Part shown: positions 42,819 through 50,214 of the stretch, piece by piece | How positions within the stretch are numbered: the stretch's first letter is position 1 | How the letters are laid out: each line of letters opens with the position of its first letter | Assembly: GCF_000372465.1 (NCBI RefSeq) | Contig: NZ_AQUZ01000061.1 | Location: forward strand, 1-50,214 | DNA from: Kribbella catacumbae DSM 19601 | GTDB taxonomy: Bacteria; Actinomycetota; Actinomycetes; Propionibacteriales; Kribbellaceae | Length of the DNA stretch: 50,214 bases | Direction of reading: 5' to 3' | Position numbers and translations under genes: made by a program | Notes under the pieces: generated by a model | Told to the model about the DNA's origin: nothing | Seen by the model: the letters and a program-made list of their open reading frames with translations, nothing else | Database searches by the model: none

Positions 42819-45800
42819 ATGAGGATCCGGACCAGGTACACGGGCCGGTCGGCGCCGTTCGAGCGGCTCCGCCGGCTGGTACTGCGCCGTCTCCCGGCCG
42901 GTGCGGTGATCAGCCGCGCCGTGCTGACGGTGACGCCGCACAGCGTGGACCCGGGCCGGCGATTCCTGGAGACGATCGAGTTCCGCGGGCCGATCGGCGA
43001 CTGGGGTGCCAACAAGGCGCTGCCGGCCGGTGCGGTCGAGATCGACCTGCATGCGCGCCGGAAACTCGCCGCGCTCACCGGGACCAGCCTGAACAGCACG
43101 CAACCTGATGGCGTACTGCTGGTCGATCTCGGTGGTGGCTTCCTTGGAGTGAACGACTCGGGTGGTCTCGGCGCCGGTCCGGCGCTGAAGTTGAGCGACT
43201 CGATGGACCTGCCAGGGCTGACAGTGACAGGCCTGCGCATCGCCAAGCCCAGCGCCGACATCTCCGCGCTGAAGGTGGTGTCACCACCGACCGACATCAC
43301 CCTTGCCGTGGAAGGCGGACCGGTCTTCTACAACCGCACCGGCGATCTCGTCCAACCGGTCACGACCCCGGACTTCTCCGCCCTGCTGCAAGGCATGCTG
43401 CTCGAACTCCCGGTGGAGAACGGTTGTCACGTGGTGCCTTTCATCGTCACCTCCAACTCGATCTCGCGACTCGACCTCGACCTGGAGGTCGACTACACGG
43501 TCGCCGTCTCCGCGACCCCCGACGACCTCACCACGATCCAGTCGAGCTACCAGTACGCCGGTACGCCGACCGCCGTGGCTGCTCTCAGCATCGCGATGGC
43601 GCCGGGCCTGATCGCAGTACCGGGTGGGACGGCCGGGCGGGTGCAGGGTGGGTTCGAGGCGAGCACGGTTGTCTTCGGGGCGTTGACGCCTGCGACGACC
43701 GAGCATGTGGAGGTCTCTGCCGCGGGACCGCTGGCGCAGCCCTTCACCCTCATCGCCGCGGAGGTGGCGAGCTCGATCGATCTCCTGGTCACGTCGGTGA
43801 CGGCGGAGGCGAAGCTGGCGATCGACGTGGTGAACGACCTGGACGGCAAGCCGGGCAGGGTGTCGTCGTTGAGCAAACCGGCTGAACTCACGCTGACGCG
43901 TGACACGGCCGGATCGCCGACCTGGCTGAATGTGGTCTTGCCGGCCGAGCTGGAGTTGCCCGGCGGAGTACGGCATTGGCTGGTCGTGCAGGCGAAGGAA
44001 GGCGTCGCGACCTGGGGAGCTGCAGCTGCAGCTGCAGCAGACGGCGCGCCGGCTCGGGCTTTGCAGAAGACGACCGACGGTGGGCTGTCCTGGCGGGTGG
44101 TCGGCAGTGGGGTTGAGGCGCACTTGAGGTTGCGGCAGGTGACCAGCACCTTCCAGATGCCGCTGGAGCTGCGTGTTGCCGCAGGCACCGAAGAAGTTGC
44201 CGTGTCGCTGCAACGATTCGCCGCGCAGGGGTCGATCGATCTCGACCTGAGCCTCCCGGAGGTGGCGGGTGCGGTCAACACGGCCGTTGCCGGGCAGAGC
44301 CAAGCGCAGGTGACTGCCGAACATGTTGCCAATGGCACCTTTGCGGACTGGTACCGCGTCGGCACCGAGATCGGTGGGCCGCTGGCGCTCGGTGGCGCGA
44401 ACCAGCGGCAGTCGCTCGGCCGGGCCGCGGCCTTCCTGCCCGACAGCGGCACCGTGCTGCTCGGTGCGCAGGGTGCCGCCGGCGCGAGGCTTCAGTCTTA
44501 TGACGTCTTCACGCGACTGCCAGGGTTCAACTCGGCTCTCGGTTCGGCGGGATTCCCGGTCGCGATGGCGGTCGACCCCTCTGGCGCACAGGTCGTCGTT
44601 GCCTTGACCGAGGACAGTGGGCGCGTTCCGGGAGCCTTCCTGCAGTTGGCGTCGACGGCGAACGGACAGCCGATCGGCCCTGCGATCGCAGTACCGGAGC
44701 AGGTGCTGGACGTGGTGCGGGTGGCTGACGGATCCGGTGTTCTGCTGCTCTGCCGAGACGACTCGAACGAAGCCGTGGTGCGCTTCGTCAGCTGGGTGGA
44801 CCTACGAGCGGGCACACCGAACTGGTCCGAGCTGCCGTCCGACCGGATGATCGGCATCCCGAGAGCACTCGCGACCGGTGCCGACGGTGCGATCTACCTG
44901 TTGCTCCGCGGCGACGGCAAGGCGACCGTGGTCCGCTATCCCGACCGGTCAGGGCTACTGGCCCGCAACGCGCAATCGGTCGAATTGATCGACGGCGGCA
45001 TCGACTTGGCGGTCGTGTCGTCGAGGAGCCAGGTGATCTTCCTCGGCCAGCAGACCGTGCAGTTCCTGCGAGCGAACGACCTGACCATGGTCAGCAAGTT
45101 CGACCTGCCGGCCGGCTCGAGCCCGCAGTGCCTGGGCGTCGATCCTGCCGACGAGTTGGGTCTGGTGATCCAGGACGGCGCTGTGCTGGCGATCGACGTC
45201 CGCCGGCGGGCGCTGATCGTCCAGCCCGGCGCGGTCATGGACAACACCTCGGACGGCGCCGAGATCGTGGTCAGCCCGGCCGGGACGCACGCGGTGGTGA
45301 CGTTGGAGGACGGTTCCTCGGCGCAGTTGCTGACCCTGGGTAATGCCCAGCCGGTGGACTGGGAGCTGACCGCGGGCGACGTCCGGCCATTCGCTTTCCC
45401 GGCGACCGGTGAGGTGTTCGCGCTGCTCGGCGATCTGAACCGTCGCGAGAGCAAGGTGCCGCGGCCGGCTGCGATCTCGCAGGCCGTCGGGGTGCTCGCC
45501 GATACGCGGTACCGGTTCGCCTTCGACGGGATCAGTCAGGACGAGGACGCAGTCGCCCAGTTGATCTGGCGCGGCTCGGCGTGTTCTCGCGGACGGACCG
45601 ACCGGGTGCCCATCACTTCGTTCAACGCCGATCGGGAGACGGCCCTGGACCACATCCCGCGGCACGAAGTCGTGGTGACCTCGCCACCCGGCGCCAGCCA
45701 GGTGGAGATCAGGATCTTCACCCCGGGCGGCCTGACCGCCGTGGACCGGATCACGCTGGCCGGTACTGCGGACGCCGTGTCCACGTTGCCGTCGTCCTGG

Positions 45801-46757
45801 ACTCCTTCTGGTGCCGTGGTCGCGCCGTCAGGAGGTACGGGGATCACCATGACGAACTCCGGCGCGACCGACGCCCTCGTGACTCAGCTGGTGCCGGTGG
45901 ATCAGGCTGACGTCTTCGACCTGCGACTGACTGCCCGGGTCGATGGCCCCGCCGCGGCGATGGAGCTGACCTTCGGCGACGAGACCGAGGCGCCGATCGG
46001 TGCTGCGCTGACGCTGCCGCTTGATCCGCTGGACTTCGAGGACCGCGCGATGAACGGGACCGTGCCTGCGGGGTCAGCGGTCGCCCGCCTGCGGTTCGTA
46101 GTACCGGCTGGTGGTGCTGTGGAGCTGTCGGCGCTCACGCTGACCTGCGGCACTGCGCAACAGGTCGCCCTGCAGTTTGTCTCTCAGGCCCCTGGCGACC
46201 TGACGATGACTGGAGTGTCGGTGCAGTTGGACGAGGGCTTGCCAGTCGCTTCGCCGCTGCCTGCTGATGGCCTCTGCCCGTCGACGCCAGTCGGCGACGG
46301 GCCTGACGGTGAGCAGTGCTACTGCTCGACCTGCGGCGAAGACCGGCCCGTACGCCGTCCGGTCGCCGTCCTGACCCCTGCAGGCCGACCGGCGTCTCTC
46401 ACCTCCTGCCCGACCTGCGGTACCGACCGGCTGCGCCTCGGCGGGCAGTTGAGGATGGCGCCGGAGATTCACCTGCCACGCTTCCGGATCCCGGACCGGC
46501 AGGCGCTGACCACCGGTCCCGCGGTCGTGTCGCGGGTCCGGACGGATCTGCCGGTCACTGCGGTTCGTGGGATCGGGGCCGCCCGGGCGGTCGAACTCTC
46601 TGCGGTGGGAGTTCCGGATCTGGTCGCGTTGAGCAGCGCCAGCCCGCAGATCGTCGCCAGGCTGCGGGGCGTCTCGGACCAGCTGGCCCGGCGACTGATC
46701 GTCGAAGCAGGCCAGTTAGTGCGGGCGCACGGAGTACGGGTGATCTTTCCCACCTGA
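42819..46757 (+). CDS. 1312-residue protein with propeller-like core, zinc ribbon and helix-hairpin-helix
   Basis: The first 500 residues are beta-sandwich-like. Residues about 540-860 show repeated short strands (VAMAVDPSGAQVVVAL; SGVLLLCRDD; GVDPADELGLVIQDGAVLAI), as in beta-propellers. A second sandwich region follows. Near 1167-1199 there are paired cysteines (CYCSTCGED and CPTCGTD), a zinc-ribbon-like knuckle pair. Residues about 1247-1300 contain VRGIGAARAVELSAVGVPDL and RLRGVSDQLARRLIVEAGQL, a helix-hairpin-helix or DUF4332-like domain usually linked to DNA or protein binding. No signal peptide is seen. An effector, a tip adhesin or a structural protein are all possible. A (GCTGCA)n tract at about 44019-44042 encodes an alanine run. 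Confidence 0.85.
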   Translation: MRIRTRYTGRSAPFERLRRLVLRRLPAGAVISRAVLTVTPHSVDPGRRFLETIEFRGPIGDWGANKALPAGAVEIDLHARRKLAALTGTSLNSTQPDGVLLVDLGGGFLGVNDSGGLGAGPALKLSDSMDLPGLTVTGLRIAKPSADISALKVVSPPTDITLAVEGGPVFYNRTGDLVQPVTTPDFSALLQGMLLELPVENGCHVVPFIVTSNSISRLDLDLEVDYTVAVSATPDDLTTIQSSYQYAGTPTAVAALSIAMAPGLIAVPGGTAGRVQGGFEASTVVFGALTPATTEHVEVSAAGPLAQPFTLIAAEVASSIDLLVTSVTAEAKLAIDVVNDLDGKPGRVSSLSKPAELTLTRDTAGSPTWLNVVLPAELELPGGVRHWLVVQAKEGVATWGAAAAAAADGAPARALQKTTDGGLSWRVVGSGVEAHLRLRQVTSTFQMPLELRVAAGTEEVAVSLQRFAAQGSIDLDLSLPEVAGAVNTAVAGQSQAQVTAEHVANGTFADWYRVGTEIGGPLALGGANQRQSLGRAAAFLPDSGTVLLGAQGAAGARLQSYDVFTRLPGFNSALGSAGFPVAMAVDPSGAQVVVALTEDSGRVPGAFLQLASTANGQPIGPAIAVPEQVLDVVRVADGSGVLLLCRDDSNEAVVRFVSWVDLRAGTPNWSELPSDRMIGIPRALATGADGAIYLLLRGDGKATVVRYPDRSGLLARNAQSVELIDGGIDLAVVSSRSQVIFLGQQTVQFLRANDLTMVSKFDLPAGSSPQCLGVDPADELGLVIQDGAVLAIDVRRRALIVQPGAVMDNTSDGAEIVVSPAGTHAVVTLEDGSSAQLLTLGNAQPVDWELTAGDVRPFAFPATGEVFALLGDLNRRESKVPRPAAISQAVGVLADTRYRFAFDGISQDEDAVAQLIWRGSACSRGRTDRVPITSFNADRETALDHIPRHEVVVTSPPGASQVEIRIFTPGGLTAVDRITLAGTADAVSTLPSSWTPSGAVVAPSGGTGITMTNSGATDALVTQLVPVDQADVFDLRLTARVDGPAAAMELTFGDETEAPIGAALTLPLDPLDFEDRAMNGTVPAGSAVARLRFVVPAGGAVELSALTLTCGTAQQVALQFVSQAPGDLTMTGVSVQLDEGLPVASPLPADGLCPSTPVGDGPDGEQCYCSTCGEDRPVRRPVAVLTPAGRPASLTSCPTCGTDRLRLGGQLRMAPEIHLPRFRIPDRQALTTGPAVVSRVRTDLPVTAVRGIGAARAVELSAVGVPDLVALSSASPQIVARLRGVSDQLARRLIVEAGQLVRAHGVRVIFPT

Positions 46758-46796
46758 GCCGTCCCAGTGCGTTGACCCCGGCCGAACGGGGCCGCT

Positions 46797-46920
46797 ACCT
46801 TTCGAGGGACAACCTGCGGTGCCATGAGGGAAACCGGTGAGAGACCGGTACGGCCGCGCCACTGTGAGCGAGCTTGCTCGTGAGTCAGGACGCTCGGGCA
46901 CCAGCAGCCTTTCGAAGGGG
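46797..46920 (+). ncRNA. Cobalamin riboswitch
   Basis: The leader of cbtB contains the conserved aptamer text in order: GCCATGAGGGAAACCGGTGA, then the B12 box region GCGCCACTGTGAGC, and GAGTCAGGA. GGTGCC (46818-46823) pairs with GGCACC (46897-46902) to close the core, and CCTTTCGA (46798-46805) can pair with TCGAAGGG (46911-46918) as the outer stem. Downstream, GGGGA (46917-46921) and TCCCC (46930-46934) can form a hairpin beside the AGGAGG at 46935-46940, a possible expression platform acting on translation. Confidence 0.9.
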
Positions 46921-46946
46921 ACGCGCACTTCCCCAGGAGGTACCTG

Positions 46947-47150
46947 ATGTCTGCATCCACGCCTGCCCGCTCGGTCGCCGTACCGGCAGCTTCGCCGCGG
47001 CTTCTCGCCCTTGCCCTGCTGACCGTCGGCCTGCTGCTGACGCTGGCCTACCTGGTGGCTTTCGACCAGGGCGGCCTGTCCCAGTCCGGCATGTACCTGC
47101 ACGAACTCATGCACGACGGGCGGCACCTGCTCGGCGTCCCCTGCCACTGA
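46947..47150 (+). CDS. cbtB: CbtB-type cobalt transporter subunit
   Basis: This 67-residue protein has a single membrane helix (LLALALLTVGLLLTLAYLVA) and a C-terminal histidine-rich tail (MYLHELMHDGRHLLGVPCH). The HxxxHDxRHxxxxPCH pattern is the mark of CbtB, which with CbtA forms a cobalt uptake system. The gene is directly behind the cobalamin riboswitch, so expression should fall when B12 is plentiful. AGGAGG seven bases before the ATG is a strong ribosome binding site. Confidence 0.93.
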   Translation: MSASTPARSVAVPAASPRLLALALLTVGLLLTLAYLVAFDQGGLSQSGMYLHELMHDGRHLLGVPCH

Positions 47151-47190
47151 GTCCTGCCGCAGTACCACCTCTCCGAACGACAGGACCACT

Positions 47191-47958
47191 ATGCGCACCT
47201 TCGGATCTCTCCTGGTGCGCGGACTGATCGTCGGCCTCTTCGCCGGCCTGCTGGCCGGAACCTTCGCGTATGTGACGGGCGAACCGCACATCGACTCCGC
47301 GATCGCGATCGAAGAGGCGGCCGGCACCGCGCACACCCACGACGCCAACGGGAAAGCCGTCCCCGCCGAGGCCGAGGAAGAACCACTTGTCAGCCGCGAC
47401 GGGCAGCGGTTCGGCCTGTTCCTCGCGACCTCCCTGTACGGCGTTGCGCTGGGTGGCATCTTCGCGGTCGGGTTCGCCTTGCTGCGCCGCCGCCTGCGCA
47501 CCCCCAGCGACTCGTACGCCGCCCTCGGGCTGGCCGCCGCCGGGTACGTCGGGATCGTGCTCGTGCCGTTCCTCAAGTACCCGCCGAATCCGCCGGCCGT
47601 CGGCGATCCCGAGACGATCACCAAGCGCACTGTGACATATCTGCTGACGATCGTGATCGGCCTGCTCGCGGTCTGGGCCGGCGTCGCGGCGTCCCGTTGG
47701 TCGGCTCGCTTCGGGTCGGAGCCGTGGATCCGTCTAGTTGCCGGCGCAGCGGCGTTCGTCGTGACCGTGGTCGCCGCGTACCTGATCCTGCCCACGATCA
47801 GCGAGGTTCCGGGGTCGTTCCCCGCTACGCTGCTCTGGGAGTTCCGGCTGGCCTCGCTGGGCACGCAGACCACGCTCTGGCTGCTGCTCGGACTGGGCTA
47901 CGCGGCGGCGATCGACCGTCGTACGGCGAAGGCAGAACCTGAGGTGGTTGTCGCTTGA
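47191..47958 (+). CDS. cbtA: CbtA-type cobalt transporter membrane subunit
   Basis: The 255-residue protein has five to six membrane helices. The N-terminal helix (LLVRGLIVGLFAGLLAGTFA) is followed by YVTGEPHIDSAIAIEEA and a His/Glu-containing loop (TAHTHDANGKAVPAEAEEE) that could bind metal. A conserved FLKYPPNPPAVGDPETI block is typical of CbtA. It follows cbtB by 40 bases. Riboswitch control of the pair ties it to cobalt supply for B12 synthesis. It overlaps the next gene by four bases. Confidence 0.92.
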   Translation: MRTFGSLLVRGLIVGLFAGLLAGTFAYVTGEPHIDSAIAIEEAAGTAHTHDANGKAVPAEAEEEPLVSRDGQRFGLFLATSLYGVALGGIFAVGFALLRRRLRTPSDSYAALGLAAAGYVGIVLVPFLKYPPNPPAVGDPETITKRTVTYLLTIVIGLLAVWAGVAASRWSARFGSEPWIRLVAGAAAFVVTVVAAYLILPTISEVPGSFPATLLWEFRLASLGTQTTLWLLLGLGYAAAIDRRTAKAEPEVVVA

Positions 47959-48500
47959 CGTCTCTGACGCTGGTCGCGCACGCGCTGACGCCCGCCTTGC
48001 GCGGACTCGTTCTCGGCGGTGATGCCGAGCCTGATCCGGCCGGCGTCGAGGCTGCCCGGGAGCTGAAGATCGCTGCCGACTTCGTGTACTCCGGGCCCGA
48101 GGTGGCTGCCCTGCGGACCGCCTCAGCGCTCGGGTTGGACCCCGTCGTGGCGCCGGCGTTGCGGGATCGGGAGTACGGCGAGTGGAGCGGGCGCGAGCTG
48201 GAGGAGTTGCTCGAGGCATCACCGGGCGCGGTGGCGACCTGGCTCGAGCGGCCGCATACGGCGCCGCCTGGTGGCGAGACCGAGAACGATGTGATCACGC
48301 GGGTGGCTGATTGGCTCGGCGATCTGGGCCACTCCGGCAACGGCACGGTAGCTGCTGTGGTGCATCCGGCGGTGGTTCGGGCGGCGGTGCTTTATGTGCT
48401 CGACGCGCCTGCGGAGTCGTTGCGGCATGTCGACGTACGGCCGCTGTCGGTGGTGCGGCTCTCGGCTCACGCCGGCAGCTGGTCGCTCACTTTCGGCTGA
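47955..48500 (+). CDS. Histidine-phosphatase-like protein with altered first motif
   Basis: This 181-residue protein of the histidine phosphatase (phosphoglycerate mutase-like) fold starts from a TTG coupled to the end of cbtA. The middle block DREYGEWSGRELEELL and the second catalytic histidine in AAVVHPAVVRAAV fit the family. The N-terminal motif, normally LVRHGET, reads LVAHALT, so the first histidine is kept but the neighbouring Arg and Gly are lost. CobC-like members act late in B12 synthesis. The riboswitch context agrees with such a role, but activity is doubtful. Confidence 0.82.
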   Translation: MTSLTLVAHALTPALRGLVLGGDAEPDPAGVEAARELKIAADFVYSGPEVAALRTASALGLDPVVAPALRDREYGEWSGRELEELLEASPGAVATWLERPHTAPPGGETENDVITRVADWLGDLGHSGNGTVAAVVHPAVVRAAVLYVLDAPAESLRHVDVRPLSVVRLSAHAGSWSLTFG

Positions 48501-48578
48501 GTCAGCTCTTCCCGTCAGGGGTTGCCGGATGCCACACTGCGTGGGACTTGGGTGACTGAGTGCTGACGGGGAGTCGCG

Positions 48579-49688
48579 ATGGATCTCGAGGCACGGTTCC
48601 GCGCTAACCACCTGCTGTTGGTTTCCGCGCGCGACCGGCTGCAGGCTGCGGTCGACGCCGGTACTGCGAACAAGCAGGAACTCACGCGGCTGGACACCGT
48701 CCGCGAGTTGCTCGCACCTGTCTCGACCGCAGAACTGGATGCCTCGGGCAATGTCATCGAGGTGCAACGGTACCGTCGGTTCTGGTCGGTCGATCCATTG
48801 GGTCAGGGTAGGGCGGTCGAGGTACTGGGCGACCTCTCGCAGGCGGACAACCTCGCAGTACTGGTGCCTGGGATGGGCAACTCGCTGGAGAGTTTCAGCG
48901 GCCAGGCGGATCGTGGCGAGGCGATCAGGCACGAGGCCGGGCCTGGTACCGCTGTCCTTGTCTGGCTCGACTATGACTCGCCGCAAGGGATCCGCGAAGC
49001 GATGAGCAAGGACGCCGCACTCGGCGCTGGGCCTCGGTTGGCATCCTTCCTATCCTCGCTGGACGACGTGAAGTTGCCGGAGGCAAAGGTCACGCTGGTC
49101 GGCCACAGCTACGGAACCGACGTCGTCGGCCAGGCCCTGCTGAACGGCGCGCACCCCGACCGCGTCGTACTGACCGGCAGCCCTGGCATCGACAAACATG
49201 TCGACCAGGCTTCGGATCTGGTCGCGCCACCCACCCGGTTGTATGTGGAGCGGGCGCCCGGCGACTACGTCTCCTACACCCAATGGCACGGCCCCGACCC
49301 GGCCGGCTTCCCGGACGCGATCCGGATGGCGACGAACGACCCGCTGGCTCGTGACACAGCGATCTCGGTGCACTGGCACAACGAGTACTACCGAACGAAC
49401 AGCGAGTCCTTGCGCAACATCGGCCGCGTCGTCCGTGGCGACCTCTCCCGCATCACCCGGACCGACACCAGCCCGGCGCAAGAAACCAAGCTGGCCTGGG
49501 GCCCCGGCCTCCGAATGCTCTCGGGAGCCGCCTCGAAGGTGTATGACGGAATGGTGGCCGTCACCAAACCCTCCCGCGAAACAGCGGCCCGGCACGCGGC
49601 TGGGCCGGGCGGCTCGCGGATACCGTCCCGGCCGCCCGGGCCGTCGCGGCTGCCAGGATCAAAGCAGTCGAGAGGAGCACAGCGATGA
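48579..49688 (+). CDS. DUF1023 alpha/beta hydrolase
   Basis: This 369-residue hydrolase has the nucleophile elbow in KVTLVGHSYGTDVVG (GxSxG), an oxyanion-type segment in LAVLVPGMGNSLESFSG, and a late histidine in ISVHWHNEYY that could complete the triad. DUF1023 proteins are common in actinobacteria, often near ESX-type or toxin-like genes. The helical N-terminus (residues 1-60) fits this family. The last 45 residues are Pro/Arg/Ser-rich and disordered. No signal peptide is seen. The next gene starts within its last codons (ATGA). Confidence 0.87.
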   Translation: MDLEARFRANHLLLVSARDRLQAAVDAGTANKQELTRLDTVRELLAPVSTAELDASGNVIEVQRYRRFWSVDPLGQGRAVEVLGDLSQADNLAVLVPGMGNSLESFSGQADRGEAIRHEAGPGTAVLVWLDYDSPQGIREAMSKDAALGAGPRLASFLSSLDDVKLPEAKVTLVGHSYGTDVVGQALLNGAHPDRVVLTGSPGIDKHVDQASDLVAPPTRLYVERAPGDYVSYTQWHGPDPAGFPDAIRMATNDPLARDTAISVHWHNEYYRTNSESLRNIGRVVRGDLSRITRTDTSPAQETKLAWGPGLRMLSGAASKVYDGMVAVTKPSRETAARHAAGPGGSRIPSRPPGPSRLPGSKQSRGAQR

Positions 49689-50056
49689 CCGACGCGAGAG
49701 AACTCTTGCGCGAGGAACTCCTGGCGGTCGCAGCAATCGTCGTACCAGGCCAGCGCGGCGTCGTAACGCACGACCCCGGCCCGGTAAACCCCGGCGCCCT
49801 CTTCGACGGCCGCGGCCCGGCGACCGTATCGAGCGTGACGGTAGAAACGGGCGATCCAAAGTCCGCAGACCCTGCCTCCGCGGTCGCCTCCGCGGCCGCC
49901 GCCCTCGAAGCGCGAGGATGGGCAACCGAAATAGCCCCAGAGGAAGACGGCCACCACCGAGTACTTGCCCACCGCAACGGCTTCGACATAGCAGTCCACG
50001 CCTGGTCCACCGACTGGCGAATCACCTTCACCGGCCAAACCCCATCCACCGCGTAG
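49685..50056 (+). CDS. Small protein coupled to the DUF1023 hydrolase, unknown
   Basis: The 123-residue product contains an N-terminal helix (TDARELLREELLAVAAIVVP), a proline/glycine-rich stretch, a possible second helix (ASAVASAAAALEARGWATEI) and beta strands ending in RITFTGQTPST. The overlap with the hydrolase gene suggests a functional pair; in similar loci the partner can be a secreted-toxin chaperone or lipoprotein-like factor, but nothing in this sequence shows which. There is no signal peptide or lipobox. Confidence 0.72.
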   Translation: MTDARELLREELLAVAAIVVPGQRGVVTHDPGPVNPGALFDGRGPATVSSVTVETGDPKSADPASAVASAAAALEARGWATEIAPEEDGHHRVLAHRNGFDIAVHAWSTDWRITFTGQTPSTA

Positions 50057-50169
50057 CTCGAGGTTGTCCCGGTCTTCGTGGAACTTGAGGTGGCGGTCCC
50101 CCACCTGAGGCCTGCCTGGTGGTAGGTCTCGGGTGAACGACCAAGAACACCCGAAGGAAGGGGACCGCC
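50057..50169. mobile_element. Probable left end of an insertion sequence
   Basis: GGCGGTCCCC (50092-50101) is the reverse complement of GGGGACCGCC (50160-50169) directly before the next start codon. The stretch has no gene. It probably includes the IS end and the transposase promoter, but the true terminus and target duplication cannot be fixed because the element runs off the window. Confidence 0.4.
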
Positions 50170-50214
50170 ATGAAGACCGTACCTACTCTGCACGCGGCCG
50201 CGCAGGCCGACACC
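50170..50214 (+). CDS. Start of a probable transposase, cut by window edge
   Basis: An ATG at 50170, preceded by AAGGAAGGGG, opens a frame MKTVPTLHAAAQADT that runs off the window. The opening resembles N-termini of actinobacterial IS256/mutator-type transposases, but 15 residues are too few to be certain. Confidence 0.4.
   Translation, partial: MKTVPTLHAAAQADT

Noticed and set aside
22019..46757. Complete or defective prophage
   Set aside because: No head, packaging, integration, replication or lysis gene is visible in or near the block, so a tail-like machine fits better.
22019..46757. Type VI secretion system
   Set aside because: No TssJLM membrane complex, ClpV or TssBC pair is present; the host is a Gram-positive type and the sheath is a single long phage-like protein.

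Overview
The window is high-GC actinobacterial DNA. A Kribbella-like or other Propionibacteriales host is my inference. It rests on the codon bias, frequent GTG starts, actinobacterial families (a DUF664-type DinB protein, an SCO6745-like protein, a BTAD regulator) and the recurring word GTACTGCG. No rRNA, tRNA or CRISPR array was seen.

Positions 1-20.6 kb are ordinary chromosome. The left edge cuts an IS1182-type transposase, followed by a ~168 bp MITE-like element whose right end touches the stop codon of a metallo-beta-lactamase-fold gene. Next come a divergent lysE/lysG pair, a TetR gene ending in a 26-bp perfect inverted repeat, a Tat-exported GH78 rhamnosidase, a short-peptide gene with a strong ribosome binding site, an SCO6745-like gene, a GNAT, a ChaA-type antiporter, an ankyrin protein, an NTF2-like protein, an amidohydrolase, and a three-gene operon (membrane protein, DCC protein, TetR) behind two near-identical palindromic operators. 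A decayed winged-helix fragment, a DinB/DUF664 gene, a DEAD-box helicase, a DUF1304 protein, an MFS exporter behind an 18-bp palindrome and a second LysE-type exporter complete this part.

Positions 20.9-46.8 kb hold one co-directional cluster: a SARP/BTAD regulator and then about 17 tightly packed genes for a contractile phage-tail-like injection machine. Recognisable parts are the sheath, inner tube, a tail-assembly-chaperone-like protein, a tube/baseplate adapter of the DNA-circularisation type, the gpD-like hub, gpV-like spike, PAAR-like tip, gp25/GPW wedge, baseplate J and tail protein I. No capsid, terminase, portal, integrase, holin or lysin was found, so it reads as a domesticated particle. 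The AAA+ ATPase and long tape-measure protein usual in extracellular contractile injection systems are also absent. In their place are large unusual proteins: a 1361-aa protein joining a second adapter domain to OmpA-like and peptidoglycan-binding domains; a 1450-aa tail-I protein with eight ~112-aa repeats; a 1312-aa protein ending in a zinc-ribbon-like pair and a helix-hairpin-helix; and a 427-aa largely disordered protein. This cluster is the main candidate for an undescribed system.

Positions 46.8-48.5 kb form a cobalamin-riboswitch unit: cbtB, cbtA and a histidine-phosphatase-like protein that lacks the usual catalytic Arg of its first motif. A DUF1023 alpha/beta hydrolase and a small unknown protein follow. 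The right edge cuts the start of what is probably another transposase.
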